Below, piece by piece: positions 38,642-50,051 of a stretch of DNA of 64,000 nucleotides (positions within the stretch are counted from its first letter, which is position 1; each line of letters begins with the position of its first letter). The translations under genes were made by a program, and so were the position numbers. Source of the DNA: Prochilodus magdalenae. Lineage: Eukaryota > Chordata > Actinopteri > Characiformes > Prochilodontidae. Under the pieces are notes generated by a model. It was not told the DNA's origin and did not search any database. It saw nothing but the letters and a program-made list of their open reading frames with translations. Where the stretch lies: the NCBI GenBank assembly GCA_024036415.1, contig JAMWET010003181.1:1-64000 (forward strand), read 5' to 3'.

Positions 38642-38687
38642 TTTGCGGCATGTGTGGCGCTTCCAGAGGCGCCACACACGCGGCAAA
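38642..38687. other. Strong hairpin (inverted repeat)
   Basis: Arms of 19 bases (38,642-38,660 and 38,669-38,687) pair with two mismatches around an 8-base loop. The inner ten pairs (TGTGTGGCGC with GCGCCACACA) are perfect and GC-rich in AT-rich surroundings. It is shorter than a typical microRNA precursor. Confidence 0.8.
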
Positions 38688-39409
38688 CTTTTGAGAATAA
38701 AAAAAAACTGACAGAAATGTAAAAAGTTGGTCTCAAAGAGGGAATGTAATATTAACTTGACTGATTTCTTTTCTGTCACAGTGGAAATTACATTGGAACT
38801 ATTTTTATTTCCCCGTGCTGACTCACATAAAAGCCACAATGGCGTCCTCAAGCTCGTTTTTTTTCCTTTTCTTTTTTTTTTTTTTGGTCTTTACTCTGAG
38901 CTGAAGTCATTCCCTAGAAACCAATTTTGCCACTTCATCATAGGGTCAAGTGTTAACAGTTCCGTTTTGCTGCTGCGGCTTAGCAGGCTGAAATTTGTAA
39001 TTGTGTTTTGTGAAAATCTTGCTGCACCAGCATTGCCCAGCACAGTCCAGCTTCTTCAACACAAATGGTAATGCCACTGATACTACGCATTAATTCCCGG
39101 ATTTAGCATATGTGTCTGTGATATCCCAAGGGCTAGATAAGATACTAGAATGTTTTCCATTACCTACAAATTCAGCTAGCTAGCATTTACAGTTAAAATT
39201 GGCTCCTCAGTTTTGGATTTTGTTAACCCCTGCACTTTAATGGTTAATTCTTCTTGCTATGAGAAACGTGTTATTATAATTATAATGTGTTATTATAGCA
39301 CAGTGTTAATATCATTTCATTAAAATCACAGATTTTCTAGCTAAATTAAAAAAAATACATACTTAATTTTGTCCACCAAAAATGTAGATTAACGTATTCC
39401 AGACCAATA
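38688..39409. other. Intergenic, no assignable feature
   Basis: A T-rich run at 38,860-38,885. Nothing else was recognised. Confidence 0.4.
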
Positions 39410-39544
39410 TACTCATCATCAAAAGAATAGCTGCACCCAGAAGGAAGTGTCGAATTGCAATCCTATTGGCAGGGAAGATAAAGGTTACCAGGAACAATAA
39501 ATTTAGACTGATATGCTGAATATTTATTGAGCTACACATACATA

Positions 39545-40077
39545 CAGGGGTTGGACAATGTAACTGAAACACCTGGTTTTAGACCACAATCATTTATTAG
39601 TATGGTGTAGGGCCTCCTTTTGCGGCCAATACAGCGTGATTTGGGCAGCCGTGGTTTTATGTTTTTTGGATACAATCCGGGTTAGCACCCGAACATCCCT
39701 TTCAGACAGCTTCCTCTTGCGTCCACAGTTAATCCTGTTGGATGTGGTTCGTCCTTCTTGGTGGTATGCTGACATTACCCTGGATACCGTGGCTCTTGAT
39801 ACATCACAAAGACTTGCTGTCTTGGTCACAGATGCGCCAGCAAGACGTGCACCAACAATCTGTCCTCTTTTGAACTCTGGTATGTCACCCATAATGTTGT
39901 GTGCATTGCAGTATTTTGAGCAGAACTGTGCTCTTACCTGCTAACTGAACCTTCACACTCTGCTCTTACTGGTGCAATGTGCAATTAATGAAGATTGGCC
40001 ACCAGGCTGGTCCAATTTAGCCATGAAACCTCCCACACTAAAATGACAGGTGTTTCAGTTTCATTGTCCAACCCCTG
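39545..40077 (-). mobile_element. Non-autonomous Tc1 element with transposase N-terminus, copy 1
   Basis: A 533-bp element flanked by TA, with inverted repeats beginning CAGGGGTTGGACAATG. On the minus strand an open frame from ATG 39,892 reads about 100 residues of a Tc1 transposase. It holds the first helix-turn-helix (KRGQIVGARLAGASVTKTAS, then VSRATVSRVMSAY) and part of the second (RKLSERDVRVLTRIVSK). It then runs out of homology near WPQKEA because the catalytic domain is deleted. A stop follows at about 39,590. It could at most make a DNA-binding fragment. Confidence 0.85.
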
Positions 40078-40105
40078 TAAGTAGTGTCTCTCAGTATGCA
40101 ACACA

Positions 40106-41538
40106 CAGTATCTCACAAAAGTGAGTACACCCCTCACATTTTTGTAAATATTTTATTATATCTTTTCATCTTCAACACTGACGATATGACACTTTGATAC
40201 AATGCAATGTAGTCAGTATACAGCTGGTGTAACAGTGTACATTTGCCATACCCTCAAAATAACACAACACACAGCCATTGTATGTATAAAGCGGTGGTAA
40301 CGAAATTGAGTACACCACAAAGCGAAATGGCCAAATTGTGTCAAAGTGTCAAAATTTTGTGTGGCCACCATTATTTTCCAGAACTGCCTTGGGCATGGAG
40401 CTCACTAGAGCTTCACAGGTTGCCACTGGAACTCTCTTCCACTCCTCCATGACGACATCACAGAGCCGGTGGATGTTAGAGACCTTGCACTCCTCCACCT
40501 TCCGTTTGAGGATGCCCCCAGAGGCCCAATAGGGTTTAGGTCTGGAGACATGGTTGGCCAGTCCAGTACCTTTATTCTTAGTTTCTTTAGCAAGGCAGTG
40601 GTGGTCTAGGAGGTGTGGTTGGGGTCGTTTGGAATTTTGGAATATTGCCCAGCGGCCCAGTTTCCAAAGGGAGGGGATCATACTCTGATTCAGTATGTCA
40701 CTGTACTTTTGTTTTCAGGGTTCCCTCAATGAACTGTAACTCCCCACAGCTGCCAGCACTCATGCAGCCCCAAACCATAACACTCCCACCACCATGCTTG
40801 ACTGTGGCAAGACACACTTGTCTTTGCACTCCGCACCTGGTTGCCGCCACACACGCTTGACACCATCTGAACCAAATAAGTTTGTTTTGGTCTCATTAGA
40901 CGCCCAGTTCCGGTAATCCATGTCCTTAGTCTGCTTGTCTTCTGCAAACTGTTTGTGGGCTTTCTTGTGCAACATCTTTAGAAGAGGCTTCCTTCTGGGA
41001 CGACAGCCACGCAGACCAATTTGATACAGTGTGTGGTGTATGGCCTGAGCACTGACTGGCTGACCCCCACCCCTTTAGCCTCTGCAGCAATGCTGGCAGC
41101 ACTCCTACATTTATTTTCTAAAGACAGCCTCTGGATATGATGCTGAGCATGTGCACTTGGCCACCATATAGTGACAGTACAGTACAGAGAGAGTGTGAGA
41201 GCGATAACATCAAATTTAACACACCTGCTCCCCATTCACACCTGAGATGTTGTGTCACTAATGAGTCACATGACACAGGGGGAGGGAAAATGGCTAATTG
41301 GGCACATTTTGGCCATTTTTACATTGGGGTGTACTTACTTCTTTGCCAGCGGTTTAGACATTGTGGCTATGTGTTGAGTTATTTTGAGAGCACAGCACGT
41401 TTACACTGTTATGCAAGCTGTACACTGACTACTTTGTAGCATTGTATTAAACTGTAATATCTTCAGTGTTGAAGATGAAAAGATATAATAAAATATTTAT
41501 GAAAATGTGAAGGTTGTGCTCACTTTTGTGAGATATTG
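40106..41538 (-). pseudogene. Tc1-like transposon with decayed transposase pseudogene
   Basis: A 1,433-bp element with long inverted repeats that start CAGTATCTCACAAAAGTGAG, with TA preserved only at the right side. The minus strand reads a broken Tc1 transposase. SLENKCRSAASIAAE and the start of the second helix-turn-helix lie near 41,130-41,080. [21 protein letters not shown] lies at 40,975-40,910 in two parts. The first catalytic aspartate is changed (SNETK where SDETK is expected). The final catalytic glutamate region is changed (NPIGPLG for NPIEHLW). The C-terminus ENNGGHTKF ends at 40,349. The first ~100 residues with the first helix-turn-helix are absent, and frameshifts separate the pieces. 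It is not active. Confidence 0.85.
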
Positions 41539-41544
41539 TACATA

Positions 41545-42076
41545 CAGGGGTTGGACAATGAAACCAAAACACCTGGTTTCAGACCACAATCATTTATTAG
41601 TATGGTGTAGGGTCTCCTTTTCCGGCCAATACAGCGTCAGTTCGTCTTGGGAATGACATATACTGCGTCCTGCACAGTGGTCAGAGGGATTTTAAGCCAT
41701 TCTTCTTGCAGGATAGTGGCCAGGTCACTACGTGATGCTGGTGGAGGTTCGTCCTTCTTGGTGGTATGCTGACATTACCCTGGATACCGTGGCTCTTGAT
41801 ACATCACAAAGACTTGCTGTCTTGGTCACAGATGCGCCAGCAAGACGTGCACCAACAATTTGTCCTCTTTTGAACTCTGGTATGCCACCCATAATGTTGT
41901 GTGCATTGCAGTATTTTGAGCAGAACTGTGCTCTTACCTGCTAACTGAACCTTCACACTCTGCTCTTACTGGTGCAATGTGCAATTAATGAAGATTGGCC
42001 ACCAGGCTGGTCCAATTTAGCCATGAGACCCCCACACTAAAATGACAGGTGTTTCAGTTTCATTGTCCAACCCCTG
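41545..42076 (-). mobile_element. Non-autonomous Tc1 element, copy 2
   Basis: A 532-bp sister of the element at 39,545, flanked by TA, with the same inverted repeats. From ATG 41,892 the minus strand repeats the N-terminal helix-turn-helix. It is then fused to the transposase C-terminus (SDLATILQEEWLKIPLTT near 41,735-41,680). Copy 1 lacks this C-terminal piece and ends differently, so the two copies carry different internal deletions. Confidence 0.85.
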
Positions 42077-42668
42077 TACGTCATGGCATGGAGCTGTAGA
42101 GGTTCTTAATGGTGTCCTGTGATAATCCATCCCATGCAGCTTGAATATTCTCACTCATTTACTAAGGTTTTGCAGTTGGGGTACAGGTGGAGTGACACCA
42201 GGCCTTCTGGACACGTAAACTGTTCGTCTTGCTGCTGATCACAGTGCCTCCACACACAGGTTCATTGATCGTCTCCACCAAGACAAAAGCAGGACTCAGC
42301 ACTGAAGATGAGTTGCCATTTATGACACCTTTGGCCGTTTTTGGCGACATTGATGTGGTGTTAAGAGCAGTCATCATAGCGGTCTGCGTGCATGTAATCC
42401 TGTGTTGTTCAGCCATCTGACAACGCTGCTGGCACAGGATGATTCTTGGAGGACATTACTGTTTGCCGAATGTCTGCAATTCTGGCTGTTGGCTCAGTCA
42501 GATACATCGATAAGGCCTGTCCTTGCCTACACCACATGCACAACCGAGCATGAAACATGAATCATTCGCATTTCTCATGATGTCAAACCTACCCACCAGG
42601 TTTCATTCCTGTCAGCTGATTCCTTCTGGATGCCACCATTTGTGCGACTACTGTTTTGGTGATGAATG

Positions 42669-44361
42669 TACTAAAATATGCAGCATAAGGTGGCAGTGCC
42701 AATGAGAGCTGTGGGATGCAGCATGAGGCCATGCTGTTAATGTCAAACTACGATCAACCAGCTCCCGATGAAGAAGGAGATAAAGAATCTGTTGCTCCTC
42801 CCGTAGTGACTCAGTCCTCATGTCTCATGGAAAAGCCACTTGGATCAACCATGAAGGTGGTCTGGAGGCTGCAAGGTCTGGGAGACCATGATAGAGAGAT
42901 GGGACTCATGATGCTGCTTACTGACACCTGCACTAGCTTAGCATGCAACAGTATCACCACAACACAGGTTCATTCCAGCTCACTGGTGCCTCAGTAATGC
43001 AAGTCCTGAGCATGAGGTCTCAAATCTGAGAAGGAATCCAGTGAGTCGTCAGCTTAAGCTAAAATTTGTTCCATGTTAAACCACAGTTGCTAGAAGCCAG
43101 TATTAGCCAAGCAGGTAGCCCCAGACAGTTGTATACATAAGCAAGTAAGTTCACGCAGGGCTCTCACTGAAGCCTCAGTATTTTACCTGATTCAGCACCA
43201 TTAACCCAACAGCTAATGGTCTGGTATAGATTCAACCCTGAATGGCGAGCATTCCCAGGAAAACACAAAAATGTGCAGTTCCCGGGCTCTCCGATTTGAG
43301 GTGTAGTGTGTACAAATGGTGGCGAGTACAGGAACCTCCTCTAACAACTCCACAAAATGGGTTCATTCACCTAAGCTTGGTATGGGCCTACCATGTCAGC
43401 AGAACCTGTTGGAAATTGCACTTCACCTCGAGGGATATCGCACTGTTTCTCAGCAGCTAATGTCTTCCATTAGGACCTCTGCTCCTCCTCTCATGGCACT
43501 CTTGGCTGTCCTCTCCAAGACAACTGGCTCCTCCATCCTTGAAATTGAGGTCTAGAATGAATCTTATCACCTCTCATTAGCCTCATTCCCATTCTCCTCA
43601 GCTCCTTTTATTGCTCAACGTTAACCTCCTCACATCGGCAGAAAGTGCCGTCCCTGCTTCCAGGGGAATTATGGGTAGGCGGCCGTATTTCACAGACGTC
43701 GATCCCTGACATCTAATTCCGTCCCCAACAGTGGCGGGTTATCTGGTGACACGTCCACCTCTGATTGCACTTTTAGCTCCGTGAGTGAATTCAATCTGTG
43801 CGGATACACGTCAGACGTTTATGTTTTCTATTATCCCGGCTTTGTAAAATGCTTTTGAAGGACCAGATGAATCAAGCGTGCGCAATTATGAGCTTATTTT
43901 AATGAGACAGGTGGCACTAAAAGTTCAGATGGAATTGGCTCTGCCACAGGAGACTTCTCCAAACATCTGCCTTTGGGAGGAACCAATTATTGGAACTTCA
44001 TTACAAGAACTCCATTTACACTTTGTCAGTCTGCAGAAAGTCTGCGCCCAGTTGTTCTAAAGGTACAGCCCACCTTCCTCTACTCTTTCAAAAAGCTGTA
44101 CCAAATGACTTACAGTGGTTTCTGAAAGTATTACGACATGTGTGCCTTACTTAAAAATGTATTACAGTCATAGTGGTAACTTTTTTTTCTTGTGTGAAAC
44201 TTACTAACCCTCGAGGGTAGGTGTAGTTTGGCCAAAGCTTTTGGCTAGCTGTCTGCTACCATCACATAGTGTTGGCTTTTGGGGTAACACAAAAAATGAA
44301 ACAGTAAAATCATGCTAATTTAATTCAAGCTTAAATTACATTACATTGTTACTGGAATTAC
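42669..44361. other. Intergenic; possible conserved stretch 43,560-44,060
   Basis: No gene was recognised. The frame 42,716-42,997 has no domain. From 43,560 to 44,060 the DNA is unique-looking, with AATTATG, TTTTAATGAG and CCAATTATTGG-like motifs, and could be a conserved non-coding element. Confidence 0.35.
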
Positions 44362-44705
44362 TTAAAGGGGACCTATTATGCTCATTTTCAGAGTTCACTA
44401 TTTATCTTGCTTTTACAGGGTCTCATCTTGAAAGTCGGAATACAAAACTAAGATGTTTCAGACTGCTGAAACTTTTTGAAATACCTGAAATACTTTTTAA
44501 ATTATTTTGCAAAAAAAGTTCCCCTCAGAATTCTTCAATTCTTCTCCAGGCTTTCTCCTCACAATGAGTCACAGTCAGATCTGGAAAGTCAGATAGAACT
44601 GAAGTTCTACTTGAGTCATGCAGAAAAAGTTCACAAGCCGTACTGCATTTGGAGAAAAGACCACCCAGTGAATGTGCCACATGTCGGGTTTAAAGTGCTC
44701 TTATA
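44362..44705 (+). repeat. Interspersed repeat beginning AAAGGGGACCTATTATG
   Basis: The opening motif 'ttaaaggggacctattatgc' type is a hallmark of an abundant fish DNA repeat. The right end is unclear because another transposon begins at 44,712. A diverged relative may start at 49,578 ('aaagggctcatatcctgg'). Confidence 0.45.
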
Positions 44706-44711
44706 TAACTA

Positions 44712-45267
44712 CACTCAATGTCCAAAAGAATAGTTTCAGCCAGAAGGACGTGTCTGATTTTAGTGCAGAAGGAAGATAAGTGTTATCAGGAAAAAAGGTC
44801 ATTTTAGACTGATATGGGAAATATTTATTGAGCTAAACATACAGAAGTAGTTTCTCAGTATGGCGTTAGGCCACCATGTCTGCTAATGCAACATGCCAGC
44901 CATCTCAGAATGGAGCCTAATGTCCTGCAGTAATCCATCCCATTCAGCTTGAAAGTTCTCACACAGCTCCAGCAGATTTTGCAGTAGGGGTGGACATGGA
45001 GTGACCCAAATCATTCATCTTGGCACTGACCACAGTTCCCTCATGCATGTATTAATTGGTCACCTCCAGCAAGACAAAAGCTGGACTATAAAGATAACCT
45101 GCTGCCAATCTGAGTCACTCCATGACACTCTGGCACGACACCACTGCAGTCTTTGGCGACGGTGATGTGGTGCTAAGGGCAGTCGTCGTGATGGTCTGTG
45201 TACATGTAGTCCTGCATCGTGCAGACGTCTGGCCCATCCAAACCTCACACTATTCTTTTAACGGGTG
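44712..45267 (-). mobile_element. Tc1/mariner family-1 element, copy E
   Basis: A 556-bp copy flanked by TA. In the minus sense (45,248-45,060) it preserves RRLPLAPHHRRQRLQWCRAR followed by WQQVIF, the linker and beginning of the DDE core of Tc1/mariner enzymes; in the intact fold a catalytic aspartate should follow. The 5' helix-turn-helix part is deleted and the central core is missing as in the other copies. Confidence 0.75.
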
Positions 45268-46929
45268 TATTAACAAAATCTAACAAATCTTCTGTCAACT
45301 TGTATTAAATGTGAATGCTGCTTATAAAAAGAGGGATTTAAATTAATGGTTATTTAAAAAAAATATATATATATTTTTTGTGATATGACATCCACACACA
45401 CCCTACTGTAGAACTAAGATGTGACCTTAAGCTGACTATTAGCATTGTGTCACAGATTCTGCTACACTCTTCTGCTCCTTCTTCTGCTATATGTGGTTAG
45501 ATGTCCTTGAGTTGCCAGCTATTAAGCATTATGTGCAGTCAGTGTATCAAACCTGGTACATCTAGAAGGTATGATGAGTAAAGTATCCGGCAAATTTATA
45601 ATTTCCACCCAGCATTTTCAAACCATCCCAATTTGGCATGTGAACCACAAATCTAGCAAGCCTGCATGGGGGAAGAACCAGCAAGGGAGATACGTGCTTG
45701 CAAAAATTATGTTTTTTCTGGTTGCCGTGGTGATCCTGTATGTTTAAAATCCGACTCATTAAATCCGGTTTCTATATAGCATGACTGTTCTGTGTGGTTT
45801 CTCCCTCATGGATTCTCCTAAGAATTGCCCGTTCTCTGTTTGTTTTGGGGGGTTGGGGGCCAATGCCTTTCAATGAACCCATGTAGTTGGCACCTATGGA
45901 TGTAGCAGTTAAACACTGACTTGTGAGAACAGGAACTCCAGTTTGTCCTTATTTCTCTTATTCCTGGTCATCATATACAATACCAGTCTCTGCCATACAG
46001 CCTGGTGATCTGCTCAAGCATTCTAGAAGAGAGACCTCTTTTCCCCCCCAAAACCTGCTACAGACCTCAGCACAAAGTGAGCAGGACTAGGTAATCACAA
46101 AACATCCCCAGAGGTATTCCTACATAGCCAAAAACCCCTCTCACAATCATACTTATAATGAATATTCTGTTCACAACAGAAAACATGCCTCAGTGCTTTC
46201 ACCTTGTCTGTGCTGGGTGCACATCCCAGGCCTACAGAAAAATGCCTTTGATTATGTGGATGTGATGGGATTCACAGGCAGAGCTCTGAATGTGAGCAGA
46301 CTGAGGATGAGCTGAGAGAGCACTCAGCTCAGCCGGCGCTATAGAGCAGCACTTTGTATGTGTGTGTGTTCATGCCTGGTAAATGAACCATACATACTTA
46401 GAATACTTGAACAAAAGATTTAGGCACACGCGCTCAGCTTGAAATGATGCCGTAAGCTCCATCACCATGAAACCATTAATGTGTCCAGGGTCTAGAATCT
46501 GATGATAGAAATTTAAGGGCATGCTTGACTGCGTATTGGAGGTTAATGTCTGATACGAGTTGCGCGGAAATGCATGCCGCCCCCGTTGTTTTGACGCTGT
46601 GAAGTGGAACAGCAAACAGCCCTTTTCTGTTCACAAACCCAGCTTTCAAGATGGTTCGGCTTACGTTAAGTTAACCCCGCTATGTTGAAGTCCATATGGC
46701 CTATTGACTTTGTCATGAAAAATAATCTCCTGTGTCAGTGCTACTTATTTGTTCATTCATTTATTATTATACTGCTAATAATAACAGTATTGTGGTGTGT
46801 GTCCTTGCAAAGAAGAAGACATGGGAAACAGTGCTTTATGGAAATGCTCTTTTATTAAACACAGCCATTCAGCACTCCTGAACGGCTGAGAAAGCACCCC
46901 AGTCTTTTCCAATCACACAGCTCTCCTTG
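45268..46929. other. Intergenic; possible conserved stretch 46,370-46,640
   Basis: No gene was recognised. The stretch 46,370-46,640 is unique-looking and GC-balanced. Confidence 0.35.
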
Positions 46930-47410
46930 ACGGTAGACAGCACACCACTATGCCTCCCACAGCTTCTCTGCAGCAGAGGTTTTGGAATGTCCACTATCCC
47001 AAAAACCACACAAACTGTAAGCGTGCTCTCAGCAATACGCTCCACCAGTCCTCTCTTGGGGCTGTGTCCTCTTACTCGAGACACCTGAGAAGAGACAGAA
47101 CACTGCATCCCTCTCCCCATTCATGGCGGATCTTCTCATGGTTTACGGCATCACCCCTCGTGCTACTCTGGGCAGTGGTAACAGCAGCGTCATTCCCTTT
47201 TGCTGCTCTCCTTCAACACCCATCGCACAATGGACACCCGTGAGGATGCTGCTTTTATGCATTGGAGGCCCAACCCTCTGCCTTGGCCAACCACAGTGCA
47301 GACGTCTACTTAAAGCACTGCTGAGGGGCTTCGGCACATGCCACCAGGCTGCCATGCTGCTCTGCCTGCACGTCTTCGGCAGCTGCCATCATGTGGCTAG
47401 GCCTCACTGC
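46930..47410 (+). repeat. Unclassified interspersed repeat X, copy 2
   Basis: Colinear with the copy at 21,050-21,480 (see the block list there). The overlapping open frames on both strands are not conserved between the copies. Confidence 0.55.
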
Positions 47411-47526
47411 TGAGCCTCATGCTGCTTTCACTATCCTTCTCCTTCTGCAGTCCACACCCAGGATCGTTCTTCTTCCCCCCTGACCATTATGAAGATCTTT
47501 GAAGCTCTGCTGAAGCTCTTGTACCC

Positions 47527-47715
47527 TTTTTGACCAAAGTATTGGGACACATCTCTTAATCACAGAATCGGGTGTTTTATTCAGTCTCTTTTCCACAGGC
47601 GTATAAAATCGACTTTTGCATGCATTTGTGAAAGAATGGACACAGACACACTGCAAAATCTTGTAGAAAGGCTTAACCAAAAGAGTGGAACCTGTTAAAT
47701 TCTCGTCTCTGAGCA
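47527..47715 (+). mobile_element. Tc1-like remnant, 5' and 3' ends fused
   Basis: It starts 'accaaagtattgggacac..cttaatcacagaat', the terminal sequence of a well-known fish Tc1 family. It runs to 'tttgtgaaagaatgg' and then jumps to the transposase C-terminal region (NTLQNLVERLNQKSGT-like in the plus sense). Nearly the whole transposase gene is deleted. Confidence 0.65.
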
Positions 47716-48300
47716 CCAAGGTGGTGTCTAAAGAAAGATGACACAGGAAACATAAGACTTTAAGCGGCTACTCTTTTATCGTCCAGTGATGTCTGAATGG
47801 CTGACACATTTACTCATCCTTCTGCTAAGAACATAGCATACATAGCATAACATAGAGTCTACGTAACATGTAAGCGCATTGTTTATTAACGAAATATATT
47901 TTTTCATATATACTTACTGTATATACATACATATAGTACATATATATAGACTTATACATTTATATGACACATGTATGAATGATGTATGAATGTATGAATA
48001 CATTTATTTACTGCCAGCTCCGTAATTATTGCCATTATTGGTAAAGATGGTTAACAGGGTCATAAAAATGTCATTGTGGTAAAATAGGTCTAAACTTTAA
48101 AGCAACCCATAAGTCTTAGCAAAAAATTATTGCTATTTTACTGGCAAACTGATTTATTCCCATTTATATTTCACTGTTTTCAGGTCTTGACTGTTCAGGA
48201 ATGCCTAAATAAAGTTAATTTGGGACCTCATGCACAGTTAAAATACTGTACCTCCAAGCATTACGAGATTTCTATAGGGTAGTATTTTGGGATCACCAGA
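47716..48300. other. Intergenic, no assignable feature
   Basis: AT-rich with short TATA-like repeats near 47,905-48,010. Nothing else was recognised. Confidence 0.4.
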
Positions 48301-48369
48301 TCTCCAAACCTATGATTAGATGCCACCTCCATTCTACCTCCATTCCCAAAAAAATAAATAAATAAAAAA

Positions 48370-48556
48370 GATGCTTTTCCTGGCACAGTCCTGAGGAGAA
48401 TTTCCTGTAGACGGTGATTTCTGCCTTTCCTTATAGACCCATACAACTGTACGCTTTCCTACACCTGCAAATTGTGTTACTTCCTTCACACTATGGCCCG
48501 CCCAAATGCAATCACTCATTTTGGCCAATCATTAACATCTGCTTTGAGACCTATTT
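48370..48556 (-). mobile_element. Tc1/mariner helix-turn-helix remnant, family 2, copy 2
   Basis: In the minus sense from ATG 48,528 it reads GHSVKEVTQFAGVGKRTVVW followed by VYKERQKS, the first helix-turn-helix of a Tc1-type transposase, then loses homology. It is interrupted on the higher-coordinate side by a TA microsatellite. Confidence 0.6.
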
Positions 48557-48563
48557 TTCACAA

Positions 48564-48566
48564 ATA

Positions 48567-48637
<71 letters not shown>

Positions 48638-48643
48638 TGTATA
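48564..48643. repeat. (TA)n microsatellite
   Basis: A TA dinucleotide tract directly left of the foldback element. Confidence 0.97.
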
Positions 48644-48650
48644 TTTAAAA

Positions 48651-48766
48651 AATCGTATTAAGTGGCTTTAGTAAAGCTTTAAACATTGCTGGGTGGCTTA
48701 GAGGTAAGGGTCTACTTCCTTCTCAAAATAGGAATAATAGTGGAAATAATATGCACACGCACATGC

Positions 48767-48816
<50 letters not shown>

Positions 48817-48944
48817 TTCTATACGTGTGCATGTGCGTGACTGTATTATTTCGACTATTATTACTATTTTGAGGAGGAAGTAGACCCTTACCTCTAAGCC
48901 ACCCAGCAATGTTTAAAGCTTTACTAAAGCCACTTAACACGATT
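48651..48944. repeat. Near-perfect 294-bp foldback with (AT)n centre
   Basis: The left arm (48,651-48,770) and right arm (about 48,823-48,944) are reverse complements with only a handful of mismatches over the outer 105 bases. The centre is an AT tract (48,773-48,813). Both arms give the same short peptide frame in opposite directions, which is a mirror effect and not a gene. It could be a foldback MITE or a long hairpin-forming repeat. Confidence 0.9.
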
Positions 48945-50049
48945 TATTCCCCTTCTGAACATTTGTTCTTTTGGAGATATATTCTTGCAACAGCAACAAT
49001 ATTCTATATCTCTGTATGTGTGATAAAAATCATAATTATCTTCCCATGTTTTACGGTGTGGTATGTGCGATAAAATCATAATGATCTTTTAAAGTGGCTG
49101 CTCCCATGCTGAAATGCTTCAGTATGATTCATTCCTGTTGAGTGATAAGTCTGGCTCCCTGTGTCTGCGTGGAGGCTGAACTGACGGCTATATTATTCTG
49201 ATAAACAAACAGGAAGCTCTTTTTCTTCAAAGCCGAGGAGCTTAGAGCAGTCAATCCCATCAGCAGCAGCGTCTGTTTGAAAAGCTGTTGCTGTAAAGAA
49301 CACTCTATCCCTCATCTTTGCAAATCAACAAGCTCGCACACCCAGCCCAGTAACAAGCTGCTCATAATCGGTCAAGAACGCCGCAAGATAAATATGTGCA
49401 TGAGGGTGCGTGTGTATGTGTGCATGGGTGTGCATGCGCATGTGTTTCCTCGGGCTAATCGGAGACCATGAAATTATAAAAGAACTGTCCTCACTGGTAT
49501 ATATTACAACAGGAGAGGAAGAATAGGTTTTCAGTAACATGCTCACTCGAGTACTAGGACTTTTATCTTTTGAACTTTTAAAGGGCTCATATCCTGGAAA
49601 AACAAACTACTTTTTTGTGATGTCACAAAATACTAACACATACACATTAGTCCCTCTATTAGCCTGACAGCAGGAAAGCCCTGCCTACTCACTTTGTAAG
49701 TGAAAGTTTTTGAACAAGACCCAGTACGTGGTGGCTAACGTGAGACCGTGAAGTCATACATCTTGAAGGCACGATGACAAAACAGCCTGTTTAATCATAA
49801 GGGATAAAAAGAGGTTGGGGGCAATGCAAACAAGATTTACGGCTGGTTTTGTTGAATAAAAAATTTTATGTCATAAACCTGAAGAGAAAAATGAAATGCT
49901 AAAAAATGCAGGCTATGAATCCTTTATGTACAGGCTTCATTAGGGTGATTCCATGATTGGGGTGCCATTTGGACTATTTAGCACTTTATTTATTTATTTA
50001 TTCATTCATTTTTAACATTATATACAACATACATTTATAACCATTTACA
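48945..50049. other. Intergenic; possible conserved stretch 49,120-49,330
   Basis: No gene was recognised. From 49,578 the sequence resembles the repeat at 44,362. The stretch 49,120-49,330 is unique-looking and GC-balanced. Confidence 0.35.
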
Positions 50050-50051
50050 TG

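Larger units (their letters stand above)
39410..42668 (-). mobile_element. Tc1/mariner family-1 element, copy D, split by three insertions
   Basis: The two ends carry the family-1 inverted repeats next to TA. Pieces of the element lie at 39,410-39,544, 40,078-40,105 and 42,077-42,668. Joined conceptually they match the order and length (about 755 bp) of copy B. Three Tc1-type elements sit in the gaps. In the minus sense the right-hand piece carries the helix-turn-helix side and the aspartate-bearing strand region near 42,310-42,270, as in copy B, with the same internal deletion. Confidence 0.8.

Noticed and set aside
38642..38687. MicroRNA precursor
   Set aside because: The stem is too short and the loop too small for a typical precursor. 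Kept only as a hairpin.
48414..48671. Open frame with a long Tyr-Ile repeat
   Set aside because: It is the translation of a TA microsatellite; the same happens at 16,927-17,133 and 30,174-30,404.
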